Position numbers and translations under genes: made by a program. A DNA stretch of 64,000 nt from Acanthopleura granulata (Eukaryota; Mollusca; Polyplacophora; Chitonida; Chitonidae), in NCBI GenBank assembly GCA_016165875.1, contig JABBOT010000001.1, positions 16,738,044-16,802,043 of the forward strand, written 5' to 3'. The notes under the pieces are model-generated. The model saw only the letters and a program-made list of their open reading frames with translations, was not told where the DNA came from and searched no databases. The first letter of the stretch is position 1. Each line of letters starts with the position of its first letter. This document shows, in pieces, positions 25,256 to 36,839 of this stretch.

Positions 25256-28200
25256 CACCTGGCAGCTTGGCTGGTCATGAATGGAGAGCTTGTCTGGCCA
25301 TAAAGGGAAAACTTGGCTGGTCACGAGGGAAGGGCTTGGCTGGCCATGAAGAAAGGGTTTGGCTGGCCATGAGGGGAGGATTTGGCTGACCATGAGGGGA
25401 GGATTTGGCTGGCCATGAGAGGAGGGTTTGGCTGGCCATGAGGGGAGGGCTTGGCTGACCATGAGGGGAGGGTTTGGTTGGCCATGAAGGGAGGGCTTGG
25501 CTGGTCATGAGGGGATGTTACGCTGGCCATGAGGGGAGGTTAAGCTGGCCATGAAGAGAGGCCTTAGCTGGCCATGAAGGGAGGGCTTGGCTGGTCATGA
25601 GGAGAGGGCTTGGCTGGCCACGAAGGAAAGGCTTGGCTGACCAAGAGAGAGGGTTTCGCTAACCATGAGGGTAGGGGCTTGGCTGGCCATGAGGGGAGGG
25701 TTTGGCTGGTCATGAGGGAAGGCCTTGGCTGGCCATGAAGGGAGGGCTTGGCTGGTCATGAGGGAAGGCCTTGGCTGGCCATGAAGGGAGGGCTTGGCTG
25801 GCCCTGAGGGGAGGACTTGGCTGGTCATGAGGGAAGGGTTTGGCTGGCCCTGAAGAGAGGCCTTAGCTGGCCATGAAGGGAGGCTGGTCATGAGGGAAGG
25901 GCTTGGTTGGCCATGAGGGGAGGGTTTGGCTGGCCATGAAGGAAGGGCTTGGCTGACCATGAGGGGAGGGGTTTGGCTGGCCATCAGGGGAGGGTTTGAC
26001 TGGCTATGAGAGGAGGGCTTGGTTGGCCATGAAGGGAGAGCTTGGCTGGTCATAATGGGAGGGCTTGGCTGGCCATGAGGGGAGGGCATGGCTGGCCATG
26101 AGGGGAGGGCTTGGCTGGCGAAGAAGGGAGGACTGGGCTAAGCATGAGGGGAGGGCTTGGCTGGCCATCAGGGGAGGGTTTGACTGGCTATGAGAGGAGG
26201 GCTTGGTTGGCCATGAAGGGAGAGCTTGGCTGGTCATAAGGGGAGGGCTTGGCTGGCCATGAGGGGAGGGCTTGGCTGGCCATGAGGGGAGGGCTTGGCT
26301 GGCCATGAGGGGAGGATTTGGCTGACCATGAAGGAAGGGCTTGGTTGGCCATGACGGGAGGGCTTGGCTGGCCATGAATTGATGGCTTGGCTGGCCATGA
26401 GGGGAGGTTAGGCTGGCCATGAGGGGAGGGTTAGGCTGACCATGAAGGGAGGGCTTGGCTGGCCATGAGGGGAGGGTTAGGTTGGCCATGAGGGGAGGGT
26501 TAGGTTGGCCATGAGGGAGGGTTTGGCTGGCCATGAGGGAAGGGCTTGGCTGGCCATGAGAGGAGGGCTCGGCTGGCCATGAGGGAAGGGCTTGGCTGGC
26601 CATGACAGGAGGGCTCGGCTGGCCATGAGGGGAGGATTTGGCTGACCATGAAGGGAGGGATCGGCTGGTCATGAGGGGAGGGTTTGGCTGGTCATGAGGG
26701 GAGGATTTGGCTGACAATGATGGGAGAGCTTGGGGGCCATGAAAGGGCTCGGCTGGCCATGAGGGGAGGATTTGGCTGACCATGAAGGAAGGGCTTGGTT
26801 GGTCATGAGGGGAGGTCTTGGCTGGCCATGAAGGAAGGGCTTGGCTGGCCATGAGGGGAGGGCTTGGCTGGGAATAAAGGGAGGGTTTGGCTGGCCATAA
26901 GGGGAGCCTTGGCAGGCCGTGAATGGAGGGTTTTGTTGGCCATGATGAGATGGCTAGGTTGGCCATAAAGGTAGGGTGTGGCTGGCCATGAAGGGAGGGC
27001 TTGGCTGGTCATGAGGGGAGGGTTTGGCTGACCATGAAGGGAGGACTTGGCTGGCCATGAGGGGATGTTACGCTGGCCATGAGGGGAGGGTTAGGCTGAC
27101 CATGATGGGCGGGCTTGGCTGGCCATGAGGGGAGGGGTTTGGCTAACGATGAGGGGAGGGCCTTGGCTAACGATGAGGGAAGGGCTTGGCTGGTCATGAG
27201 GGGATGTTACACTGGCCATGAGGGGAGGGCTTGGCTGGCCATGAGGGGAGGGCTTGGCTGGCCATGAGGGAAGGCCTTGGCTGGCCATTAGAGGAGGGCT
27301 TGGCTGGCCATGAGGGGAGGGCTTGGCTGACCATGATTGAAGGGCTTGGCTGACCATGAGGGGAGGGTTTGGTTGGCCATGAGGGGAGGGCTTGGCTGGC
27401 CATGATGGGAGGGTTTGGCTGGCCATGATGGGAGGGTTTGGCTGGCCATGAGGGGAGGATTTGGCTGACCATGAAGGAAGGGCTTGGTTGGCCATGACGA
27501 GAGGGCTTGGCTGGCCATGAATTGATGGCTTGGCTGGTCATGAGGGGAGGTTAGGCTGGCCATGAGGGGAGGGTTAGGCTGACCATGAAGGGAGGGCTTG
27601 GCTGGCCATCAGGGGAGGGCTTGGCTGACCATGATTGAAGGGCTTGGCTGACCATGAGGGGAGGGTTTGGTTGGCCATGAGGGGAGGGCTTGGCTGGCCA
27701 TGATGGGAGGGTTTGGCCGGCCATGATGGGAGGGTTTGGCTGGCCATGAGGGGAGGATTTGGCTGACCATGAAGGAAGGGCTTGGTTGGCCATGACGGGA
27801 GGGCTTGGCTGGCCATGATGGGAGGGTTTGGCCGGCCATGATGGGAGGGTTTGGCTGGCCCTGAAGGGAGGGCTTGGCTGGCCCTGAAGGGAGGGCTTGG
27901 CTGGCCATGAGAGGAGGGCTCGGCTGGCCATGAGGGGAGGATTTGGCTGACCATGAAGGGAGGGATCGGCTGGTCATGAGGGGAGGGTTTGGCTGACAAT
28001 GATGGGAGAGCTTGGGGGCCATGAAAGGGCTCGGCTGGCCATGAGGGGAGGATTTGGCTGACCATGAAGGAAGGGCTTGGTTGGTCATGAGGGGAGGTCT
28101 TGGCCGGCCATGAAGGAAGGGCTTGGCTGGCCATGAGGGAAGGGCTTCGCTGGCCACGAAGGAAGGGCTTGGCTGGCCACGAGGGAAGGGTTTGGCTGGC

Positions 28201-30295
28201 CATGAAGGGAGGGCTTGGCTAACCATGAGTGGAAGGCTTGGCTGGCCATGAGGGGAGGGTTTGGCTGGCCATGAAGAGAGGCCTTAGCTGGCCATGAAGG
28301 GAGGGCTTGGCTGGTCATGAGGAGAGGGCTTGGCTGGGAATAAAGGGAGGGTTTGGCTGGCCATAAGGGGAGCCTTGGCAGGCCATGAATGGAGGGTTTT
28401 GTTGGCCATGATGAGATGGCTAGGTTGGCCATAAAGGTAGGGTGTGGCTGGCCATGAAGGGAGGGCTTGGCTGGTCATGAGGGGAGGGTTTGGCTGACCA
28501 TGAAGGGAGGACTTGGCTGGCCATGAGGGGATGTTACGCTGACCATGAGGGGAGGGTTAGGCTGACCATGATGGGCGGGCTTGGCTGGCCATGAGGGGAG
28601 GGCTTGGCTAACGATGAGGGGAGGGCTTGGCTGGTCATGAGGGGATGTTACGCTGGCCATGAGGGGAGGGGCTTGGCTGGCCATGAGGGAAGGGCTTGGC
28701 TGGCCATGAGAGGAGGGTTTGGCTGGCCATGAGGGGAGGACTTGGCTGACCATGAGTGAAGGGCTTGGCTGACCATGAGGGGAGGGTTTGGTTGGCCATG
28801 AGGGGAGGGCTTGGCTGGCCATGATGGGAGGGTTTGGCTGGCCATGAAGGGAGGGTTTGGCTGGCCATGAGGGGAGGGTTTGGCTTGGCCATGAGGGAAG
28901 GGCTTGGGTCATGAGGTGGCAGGGAGGGGCTGCTGGCCAGGAGGGGAGGGTTTGGCTGGCCATGAGGGGAGGGCTTGGCTGACCATGAGTGAAGGGCTTG
29001 GCTGACCATGAGGGGAGGGCTTGGCTGGCCATGAAGGGAGGGTTTGGCTTGCCATGAAGGGAGGGTTTGGCTGGTCATGAGGGAAGGGCTTGGCTAACCA
29101 TGAGGGGAGGGCTTGGCTGGTCATGAGGGGAGGTTAAGCTGGCCATGAAGAGAGGCCTTAGCTGGCCATGAAGAGAGGCCTTAGCTGGCCATGAATGGAG
29201 GGCTTGGCTGGTCATGGGGAGAGGGCTTGGCTGGCCATGAAGGAAGGGCTTTGTTGGCCATGAGGGGAGGGTTAGGCTGGCCATGAGGGGAGGGCTTGGC
29301 TGGCCATGAAGGAAGGGCTTGGCTGACCATGAGAGAGGGTTTCGCTAACCATGAGGGGAGGGGCTTGGCTGACCATGAGGGGAGGGTTTGGCTGGCTATG
29401 AGAGGAGGGCTTGGTTGGTCATGAAGGGAGGGCTTGGCTGGTCATGAGGGAAGGCCTTGGCTGGCCATGAAGGGAGGGCTTGGCTGGCCATGAGGGGAGG
29501 TTAGGCTGACCATGAGGGGAGGTTAGGCTGACCATGAAGGGAGAGCTTGGCTGGCCATGAAGGGAGGGCTTGGCTGGCCATGAGGGGAGGGTTTGGCTGA
29601 CCATGAAGGGAGGACTTGGCTGGCCATGAAGGAAGGGCTTAGCTGACCATGAGGGGAGGGTTTGGTTGGCCATGAGGAGAGGGCTTGGTTGGCCATGAGG
29701 GGAGGGTTTGGCTGGCCATGAGTGAAGGGCTTAGCTGACCATGAGGGGAGGGTTTGGTTGGCCATGAGGGGAGGGCTTGGCTGGCCATGAAGGAAGGGTT
29801 TGGCTGGCCATGAGGGGAGGGTTTGGCTGGCTATGAGAGGAGGGCTTGGTTGGCCATGAAGGGAGGGCTTGGCTGGCCATGAGGGGAGGTTTTGGCTGAC
29901 CATGAAGGAAGGGCTTGGTTGGCCATGACGGGAGGGCTTGGCTGGCCATGAAGGGATGGCTTGGCTGGCCATGAGGGGAGGTTAGGCTGGCCATGAGGTG
30001 AGGGTTAGGCTGGTCATGAAGGGAGGGCTCGGCTGGTCAAGAGGGGAGGGTTAGGCTGACCATAAAGGGAGGGCTTCACTGGCCATGAAGGGAGGGCTTG
30101 GCTGGCCATGAGGGGAGGTTAGGCTGGCCATGAGGTGAGGGTTAGGCTGACCATGAAGGGAGGGCTTGGTTGGCCATGAGGGGAGGCTTGGCTGGCCATG
30201 AATGACCATGAGGGCAGGGTTTGGCTGGCCATGAGGGCTTGAATGGACATGAGGGCTTGACTAGAGATAAAGGCTTGGCTGACCATTAGCTCCAG
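25256..30295. repeat. Large 24-bp minisatellite array, about 5 kb
   Basis: About 200 copies of ggcttggctggccatgaggg plus gagg (24 bp), with frequent variants (ggtttgg, accatgaag, ggttaggctg). Longer blocks recur: a variant block near 26330-26470 returns near 27470-27600 and again near 29900; blocks near 26731 and 26871 return at 28013 and 28337. A 24-bp unit is eight codons, so most frames stay open; the long Pro/Ser/Trp-rich - strand frames follow from that and are not genes. The + strand is G-rich, with many GGGGAGGG runs. It lies between the 5' ends of two divergent SR genes. Confidence 0.97.
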
Positions 30296-30299
30296 GTAG

Positions 30300-30885
30300 C
30301 TCTGAAGCACTGGCACTCATTACATTTAGAGCCAACAGCCAAAGAAGCTGACATTGCAAAATCCTGTAGTAAGTCGAGAATTCTTGCACCTTGCCTTCTC
30401 GACACACATAGCAGGCACATGACAACAGTTCAGGGCCATAGCAACAAGAAAACCACAAACATGGTGGTTTTACCTTCAACTGTCTACCCTTCAGCCAGCC
30501 TCAAAGCATGAAGCTCCATGTTCAATATCTAAATTCGTCGCCATGGCTGTTACCCGGGCCACTACTGGGTTATCATGTCTTGTGGCAAGACAGCAATCTG
30601 GATTTGAATGTTTAACATGGGGCTTTGTACTCTGAGACTGACTGGAGGGCAAAAGATGAAGGTAAGACCACTGCATTTATTGTTTTCTAGTAGCTGTGGG
30701 TCTGAACTATCGCTATATGCCCACTATGTGTATCAAGAAGGCAGTGCCTGAGTACTCTGGACTTAGCACAGAATTTTGCAATGTCAGCTTTTGTATCTAC
30801 GTGCTCTGAACATAATGAGTGCAAGTGCTTTGAAGTTACCAGGAGCTCCACAAGTAATGAGAGCAAATGCTTCAGAGATACCTGG
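30300..30885. other. Single-copy spacer between related arrays
   Basis: About 590 bases without tandem structure or a convincing coding frame, separating the 24-bp array from the 18-bp array that shares its cttggctgaccatgag core. Confidence 0.5.
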
Positions 30886-30889
30886 AGCT

Positions 30890-31232
30890 AGCTGACCATG
30901 AGCCATGAGGGCTTGGATTTGGGCATGAGTGCTTGGCTGACCATGAAGGCTTGGCTAGCCATGAGTGCTTGGCTGACAATGAAGGCTTGGATAGCCATGA
31001 GTGCTTGGCTGACCATGAGGGCTTGGCTAGCCAAGAGTGATTGGTTGACCATGAAGGCTTTGCTAGCCATGAGTGCCTGGCTGACCATGAGTGCTTGGCT
31101 GACCATGGGGGCTTGGCTGACCATGAAGGTTTGGCTAGCCATGAGTGCTTGGCTGACCTTGAGAACTTGGCTAGCCATGAGTGTTGTGCTGACCATGCGT
31201 GCTTAGCTGACCATGAGGGCTTGGCTAGCCAT
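30890..31232. repeat. 18-bp tandem array related to the 24-bp array
   Basis: About 19 units of gcttggctgaccatgagg or gcttggctagccatgagt, often alternating to give a 36-bp dimer. The unit is the 24-bp unit without its gaggggagg segment. Intermediate forms are seen at 30185-30285. Open frames on both strands follow from the period of 18. Confidence 0.92.
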
Positions 31233-31331
31233 GCAAGCCGCCAGGCGGCACGTACGCGGCCCACAAATATTGCCTTTACCTGGGACTAAAATAACAGTAC
31301 TTTATAACAGTCCCAGCTTTTACTCAGCTTC

Positions 31332-31453
31332 TATCGGCATTGGAGCTTTCTCATGAGATTAACGTTGTTTGGTCGAGACATGAGTTTGCAAGAGCACCCG
31401 TTCATGTCTCGTCCAAACAGCGTTAATCTCGCGAGGCGGCTCCAATGCCGATT
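31332..31453. repeat. Long inverted repeat (about 50-bp arms, 20-base loop)
   Basis: Left arm 31332-31382 and right arm 31403-31453 are reverse complements with about six or seven mismatches; the outer tatcggcattggagc matches gctccaatgccgatt on the right. It could be a foldback element, a hairpin transcript or a remnant of an inverted duplication. Confidence 0.88.
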
Positions 31454-33565
31454 AGGTAAGTAAAGCTGTGGCAACTTGCATTATCTAGATATGATAGTGA
31501 TACAGTGTCTAGTGATATTGTCTGTTGCAAACAAAAGATATCGACTGACTGTCTTTGTCTCTGTCAAGAAGGACACGTCATCTTAGTGAACATGCAGAAC
31601 GTACCAAAAGCTGTTGGCACTACCGTGCGGTGCCTAGTATTAACTAAACTCGGACAGTACTACTACCCACGTAGCCGATGAATACATTAACTGTTTGGAC
31701 AAAAATACGACAGGGACTTTTTCTTTTTCAGCATATTGTGGACAATTTTGTTCATGAACTTCTTGAAAGTGAAAGCAGTAATAACTAAAATATATACGTT
31801 TTAACGAATTGTGTTACACTGCACAGCAAGTCATTTTGTAATTTTTTTTAAATCAAACTCAAAATCCGTTTCCGAATATAGGTATACTAGTTATGAGTTT
31901 TTAATTTCAGTTCATCTGAAAGCCAAATCGAGGCTGGCGTCGCAGGAGAACCTTGTTGCGGGGGAAGGAAATTTTTCTTAGGTATTATCTTCTTACTTCC
32001 GCGGTTTATAGCGTCCTGTATTAGTTTTTGTTTTGTGCTTTTGATCTGGTCCTCTTCTTTTTACTTAAAAGTAACTTGGTATGAGTTGGATTTTTTTTCC
32101 TGTGTCAGTTATTCGGGGTCACAAATTTCATACTCGCCGTCTCCTTCCTCAGTTCCTGCTTCGGGTTCAAGGACAGACATTTTTTAACCATGCTTACTTT
32201 TGATTACCATCTTCAGTTATGATTAACAGCAACGCGGATATGATCCCGGGTTGACTGTTTTAAGCTGTTTATGTACTATACTTTTAACCCATTTAGGTTA
32301 TGATTGGAAGGCTAGAGAATATTTATTAGTTATGTGAACGATTATTGTAGATGTGAACGACATCATTGACTATTTCACTCTTTATCATGTGCATCTACAC
32401 TTTTTGTATGCTGTGAATTAATACTGTAAAACTTACTAACCGAACTCTTGCCAATTGGAGCCAAAGCATCTACACATTTCATACTCCTTTCTAGTACATG
32501 GAGTTCACCAAATTCAAACACTAGATTAGGTCTAGGTCCACAAGTGAAGCTGACAGTAGATTTAACAATGTACTACTGTGCCGAGCTGCTAGGTTAGTTT
32601 CACGCACTCTGGAATGATCTCAGATATAGCCCGCTGTTCTGCTTCAAGAGTGTCCTTCAATGTTAAGTATTAAATCTTAAATAAACCCCTGACCGTGTAG
32701 ATATATGCGTCAATGAACAGATAAATCATGTCTGCGTACAGCTGTAGCTTCAGTTTTATGCTCCAATCATCTGATAGAGTAAATCCTTGGTCTTCGCTTT
32801 GGTATACTTCCACCATGTTTTGACTCTAAATTTCACGCAATAATCGTTGCGTGTCACGTGACATTGTGAAACCTCAGTCTTTGGATCACATGGTTTTGTT
32901 TACTGGGTTTCCCCGACCGTTGGCCAGGGGTCACACGCGGTACAGGAGAAATGTCAGAACGTGTCGAGTAGGAAGTGTATTAATACCCCCTATCATTTTG
33001 CCACAGCATGGGGACATCCAAAGGTTTCCTGTGCAACAACTTGTCAACTTGAGGGATGTTATTTTTAGCCTTTGGTGTCAGGGTGAACTGAAGCACTATG
33101 TGACACTCGACAGCGAGTATGGCAGCCCAAAATGGCGACCAACCCGTTGAAGCGAAATCGTTTGATTTAGTTGTACATATTGGAGTAGGGACCATACCTG
33201 TTGGTTTTGAAGCACCCCCTTACTTGTCTTCACACAAATCAGTTTTACAAATATTAAGACAAAATAACACCATTCAAAACATAAAGTTCTGCAGCCAGTA
33301 GTCACAGATTTGACGGACGTCCTGTTTGATACCAGAAGTCACTTGTGTAGTATGTAACCAGATGTATTTGTTAAAAAAAATATCTGAAATTGATTTATTG
33401 GCCTTCTGAATTTCCAAGAATTTTGTCCTTTTGCCTGGCCAGGTTATTAGCTGACCCAGCCTTTTGTTTACGACAGTTTCACAATTAATTATCAGATATG
33501 CACTTTCTTATTGTTTATCAGATTGTTGCAATTGAATGCTGACTTGTAGAATTGTTATCTTACAG
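31454..33565. other. Upstream region of the SRSF7-like gene
   Basis: Contains no recognised coding exon. An acceptor at 33564-33565 shows that the SRSF7-like mRNA has at least one non-coding exon here. A somewhat GC-richer patch at 32870-33160 with caaaatggcgacc is a possible promoter or first-exon area, but I cannot prove it. Confidence 0.35.
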
Positions 33566-33589
33566 TCCAAGGCAAAAAATTTCTCCGCA

Positions 33590-36505
33590 ATGTGTACAAA
33601 AGTCTATGTGGGGAACCTGGCTAAGGATGCCACAGAAAACGAGTTGGAGAAAGCATTCATTAGTTATGGTCCTCTAAAGAGTGTTTGGGTCGCTAGAAAT
33701 CCAGCGGGGTTTGCATTTGTTGAATATGAAGATTCTCGTGATGCAGAAGACGCTGTGCATGCCTTAGATGGAACGTAAGTATACAAAACATACTTTAAGA
33801 TATTGGCCCATTTCACAAAGCACGCGTAGCTCAATGGGAATGTAACTATTATGGTGACACAATGCCTGCAACATTGGTCACCATGGAAGTTACATGCATG
33901 TAACGCATTGTGTGCTTTGAGAAAAGAGCTCCAAATTTTTGTTCTTTACTTATTTTACCAACCTGACAGCAGTGTGCTGCTGACCAGTTTGCCCACTCTG
34001 CCTCTCAAAACTGTTTCATGCTATTTTGGTCAGACTCGCTTTATCTCCTGAGTTCATGACTAAGGCCAAATAATTTAATTTTTTCTTGTGCACATTTACG
34101 TTGAAGGTAACTGCCTTAATTTTACCCGTTGTTGATGGTTATCGCTGTTCATATTGTAGAAATATTTGTGGTGGTCGTGTTCGAGTAGAAATGTCAACTG
34201 GGAAATCCAAGCCTAAGCCCTGGCTGCGCGGTGGAGAAAGAAGCCGTGGCCCACCAAGAGGAAGGCGTCCGTTCCATCCTGAGGACCGTTGCTACGAGTG
34301 TGGAGGGCGTGGACATTATGCCTATGATTGTCCCCAGCACAGAGGGGGCGGCAGACGTGACCGATCTCGCAGATCTTCACGTTATTCCAGGTCAGTTGAT
34401 GTAAACATTTGTTAACAGCTGACTTTTTCTTTAACTTATTTCATCTGCCAGATTAAAAGGTGTTTTTTTTATGCATCTGTGAGATCAAGATAATTGTTTT
34501 CTGGTTATGTTTAACTTTTTTGATAGCTTCTGTGGAAATGATACTTGAAAGTATTCCTGAACAATTGAAATCACACAACTGCTCTTGATATTTTTTGATT
34601 TGTAGTTCACCAAAGAACAAATTCATACCTCATAATTGAAAAAAAAACACAAAAACGGTCTTAGCTTTGTACTGTATTTTTCTTTTTGCTGCATTTAACA
34701 GTTGTATTCACGTTGATGTCAACATGCTCATTGGTTATATTTCACTGTTCATTGTTTCTGTAGAAAATATTAAACATGTAATCTGTGATGTTGTAATATA
34801 AAAAACAAACCTAATCAAATAAGTATTCAGTCAGTGTAAGTGTCATTAGTAGATCATGTAACCTGTGATGTACTCTACGTTACAGATCCCATGAAATCCC
34901 TCATTAAAGTTATGCAATGAGTCTAAAAGCTACATTTAAAGTAAAATATGAGTCATTAATGGTACATATTTTTAAGGGTTTTTTTTAATGTTTTTTCCCC
35001 ACAATGTTAAATATCCTTAGGTCCAGAGATTGATGGTATTGTGGGTTTCTGTCTTTCAGTAAGACTATGTTTTGGATTCAAGAATTAATGTCTGTTGCAT
35101 GGCAAAATATATATATTGGTGAATGTTTTGTATAATTGATTTATATATTTTATATTATGTCTGAAAACTTTTGGCGCCTGATATAATAATTTGCGTCCCT
35201 GCATTGCAGACTTTTCCTGATTGAGGAAATTCTTCTTCATCATGTTAGATATCATCCTTGAGAAATCTGCCAGACAACTCTCTGAGTACTCCACTTCAAA
35301 TGCTGACCCCAGATCAGCTAGTCAATATCATCACCACATCCAAATTCTGTGCGATTGACACCCATCAAAACGGCTGCCAGAGAACACCCTGCCGAAAAGT
35401 CATTGAATCTTACGACACTTCTAGTACAGTCGCTAGTGAGGATCGTCCTCTTGAAATCCACACACCAGATCAGCCCAATTAACTACCCAGTTTGTGTAAT
35501 TTCAACCGAGTGCGTAAGTCAGGCAAGGTTCAGTTTGACAAATCTCTGTCTTCTGGTAATGCAGTGCTGGTAGATTTAGCTCTATTGAACCTTGCTGATT
35601 TTTAAGCATTTCAAGCCCATCATTCAAGAATTTACTACTTTCTATTGGCCGTTCCGTTGGGCCATGCTGTTAGCCCAGACCGCGAAAATCTGTATGGTAG
35701 TTTTAATTGTTGCCATGACATTTTGCAGTTAACTAAATGATATATCCAGCTTAGAAAATGTTATGCAAATTTTTTTCACAAGAATCAGTTGCGTGGTATA
35801 TCTGATACTGGAAGTCTGATTGCTTTCTGTTTTTATGGTAGTCAGTAGAAATCTGTGTTGAGAACTAACATAAACTGTGCTTTGTATTTTAAGATCAAGA
35901 TCAAGGTCTCGATCCCCACGAAGGAGGAGCTATTCCCGCAGCCGAAGCAGGAGCAGGTAAGATTGTTACCTTTTCGTTTTTTATTTTATAAAATTAACTT
36001 TGTAACAAGGATAAATTCCTGTACATGGGTTCTGTTTTTGTGATAATCAGGGTTTGCAATTACGAGCTTTAAAATCCAGCATTTGTTTTTCATTCATTCT
36101 TTCTTTGTCTTAGTCCTTGTGATTGTTTAACTGTACTTCTCAAGCTGTGATTTATACATGTATTGTCTGATCTTCCTTCAGGAGTCCTGTACGCACAAGT
36201 CGACACAAGTCATACTCTCGCTCAAGAAGGTAAGCACTGTAGTTTCTGAACACGCTGGGCTCATTCCAAACTTGGAGGTTTAATTGTTATGATATCTGAA
36301 TAGCATTGGCATGGTCACATTAGTGATAAGATATCAGTCAAAACTTTGCACAATATCATGACACAAGCTATTTTGTCGTTATATTGTACGTCCAAATACA
36401 GTGGTTGTAGGAATGCCTCATATTGCTTTTCTGTGCAGCCGATCCAAGTCTCCAGGGAAACGCCGCAGTTATGGGGATAATGGACGTGACAGCGAGGACA
36501 GATAG
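33590..36505 (+). CDS. SRSF7/x16-like SR splicing factor, 197 aa
   Basis: Sequence-specific nuclear RNA-binding splicing factor. Coding exons: 33590-33774, 34160-34390, 35894-35956, 36182-36229 and 36439-36505 (594 bases in frame). The RRM (about residues 3-75) shows KVYVGNLA (RNP2) and GFAFVEYE (RNP1). It is followed by [12 protein letters not shown], an Arg/Pro linker, a CCHC knuckle [14 protein letters not shown] and RS repeats ending in NGRDSEDR. This order and the knuckle match vertebrate SRSF7 and insect x16; human SRSF7 is 238 residues, so the RS tail is shorter here. The ATG follows an acceptor at 33564-33565. The donor of exon 2 is GTCAGT, weaker than consensus, just before the intron holding the candidate poison exon. 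It is divergent to the RS-rich SR gene and convergent with the next SR gene. Confidence 0.95.
33806..33925. mobile_element. Foldback (MITE-like) element in intron 1 of the SRSF7-like gene
   Basis: Begins atttcacaaagcac and ends gtgctttgagaaa, which are inverted. An inner pair (atggtgac...gtcaccat) and gttacat/atgtaac arms add to the fold. Related sequence (ggccaatttcacaaagtgtg) recurs at 39782. Confidence 0.6.
35210..35513 (+). other. Candidate poison exon of the SRSF7-like gene, 304 nt
   Basis: In the 1.5-kb intron between the knuckle exon and the first RS exon. The acceptor gcattgcag ends at 35209 and the donor tgc|gtaagt is at 35514. The block is C-richer than the surrounding AT-rich intron and carries many catc, cacc and caac words. 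Joined to exon 2, the frame meets TGA at 35259-35261, and 304 is not a multiple of three. This position and property match the nonsense-mediated-decay cassette exons of vertebrate SR genes. Splicing is inferred, not shown. Confidence 0.6.
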
Positions 36506-36807
36506 ACCGGCTAGAGAGCTAGAGGTGGGAATCTGCAGTCTCTGGTCACAGATTTCCAAGGTCGGTGCGCAGGCACAGTGGATTATCACCAACAAATTAA
36601 AAGTGTTTTATTGTCTGGCATCATGGAGAGAACAGCGTACAATATGAATATGGTGATTTGTTGCATAAGCTTACTACTGGTTCAGCCTGGCCAAATACCA
36701 TTGTATATATACATGTTTATGTGTGTCATTGGGTTTGACTCCTTTATTGATTATGCTGAATCCGAATGGTCACTTGTATGGACAACTAATGTATTGGTTT
36801 ATATTCA

Positions 36808-36813
36808 AATAAA
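36808..36813 (+). terminator. Poly(A) signal of the SRSF7-like gene
   Basis: AATAAA about 300 bases after the stop at 36503-36505, inside AT-rich 3'UTR sequence; a good single candidate. Confidence 0.6.
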
Positions 36814-36839
36814 ATTTCTTTGTGATGTTTTTATTCAAA

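Noticed and set aside
25256..30295. Many 60-320-residue open frames on the - strand rich in Pro, Ser, Trp, Gln, Met
   Set aside because: They are overlapping in several frames and simply reflect a 24-bp unit without stop codons; indels break each frame and no exon signals are found.
24690..31240. CRISPR-like or centromeric satellite interpretation of the direct repeats
   Set aside because: The units are contiguous without unique spacers, and the array is only 5 kb between single-copy genes.
30888..31289. Open frames on both strands over the 18-bp array (Ala-Trp-Leu or Ser-Trp repeats)
   Set aside because: A period of 18 bp keeps frames open on both strands; no coding evidence beyond that.
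32851..33301. Two short + strand frames upstream of the SRSF7-like gene
   Set aside because: No domain, no in-phase splice to the RRM exon; more likely promoter or 5'UTR sequence.
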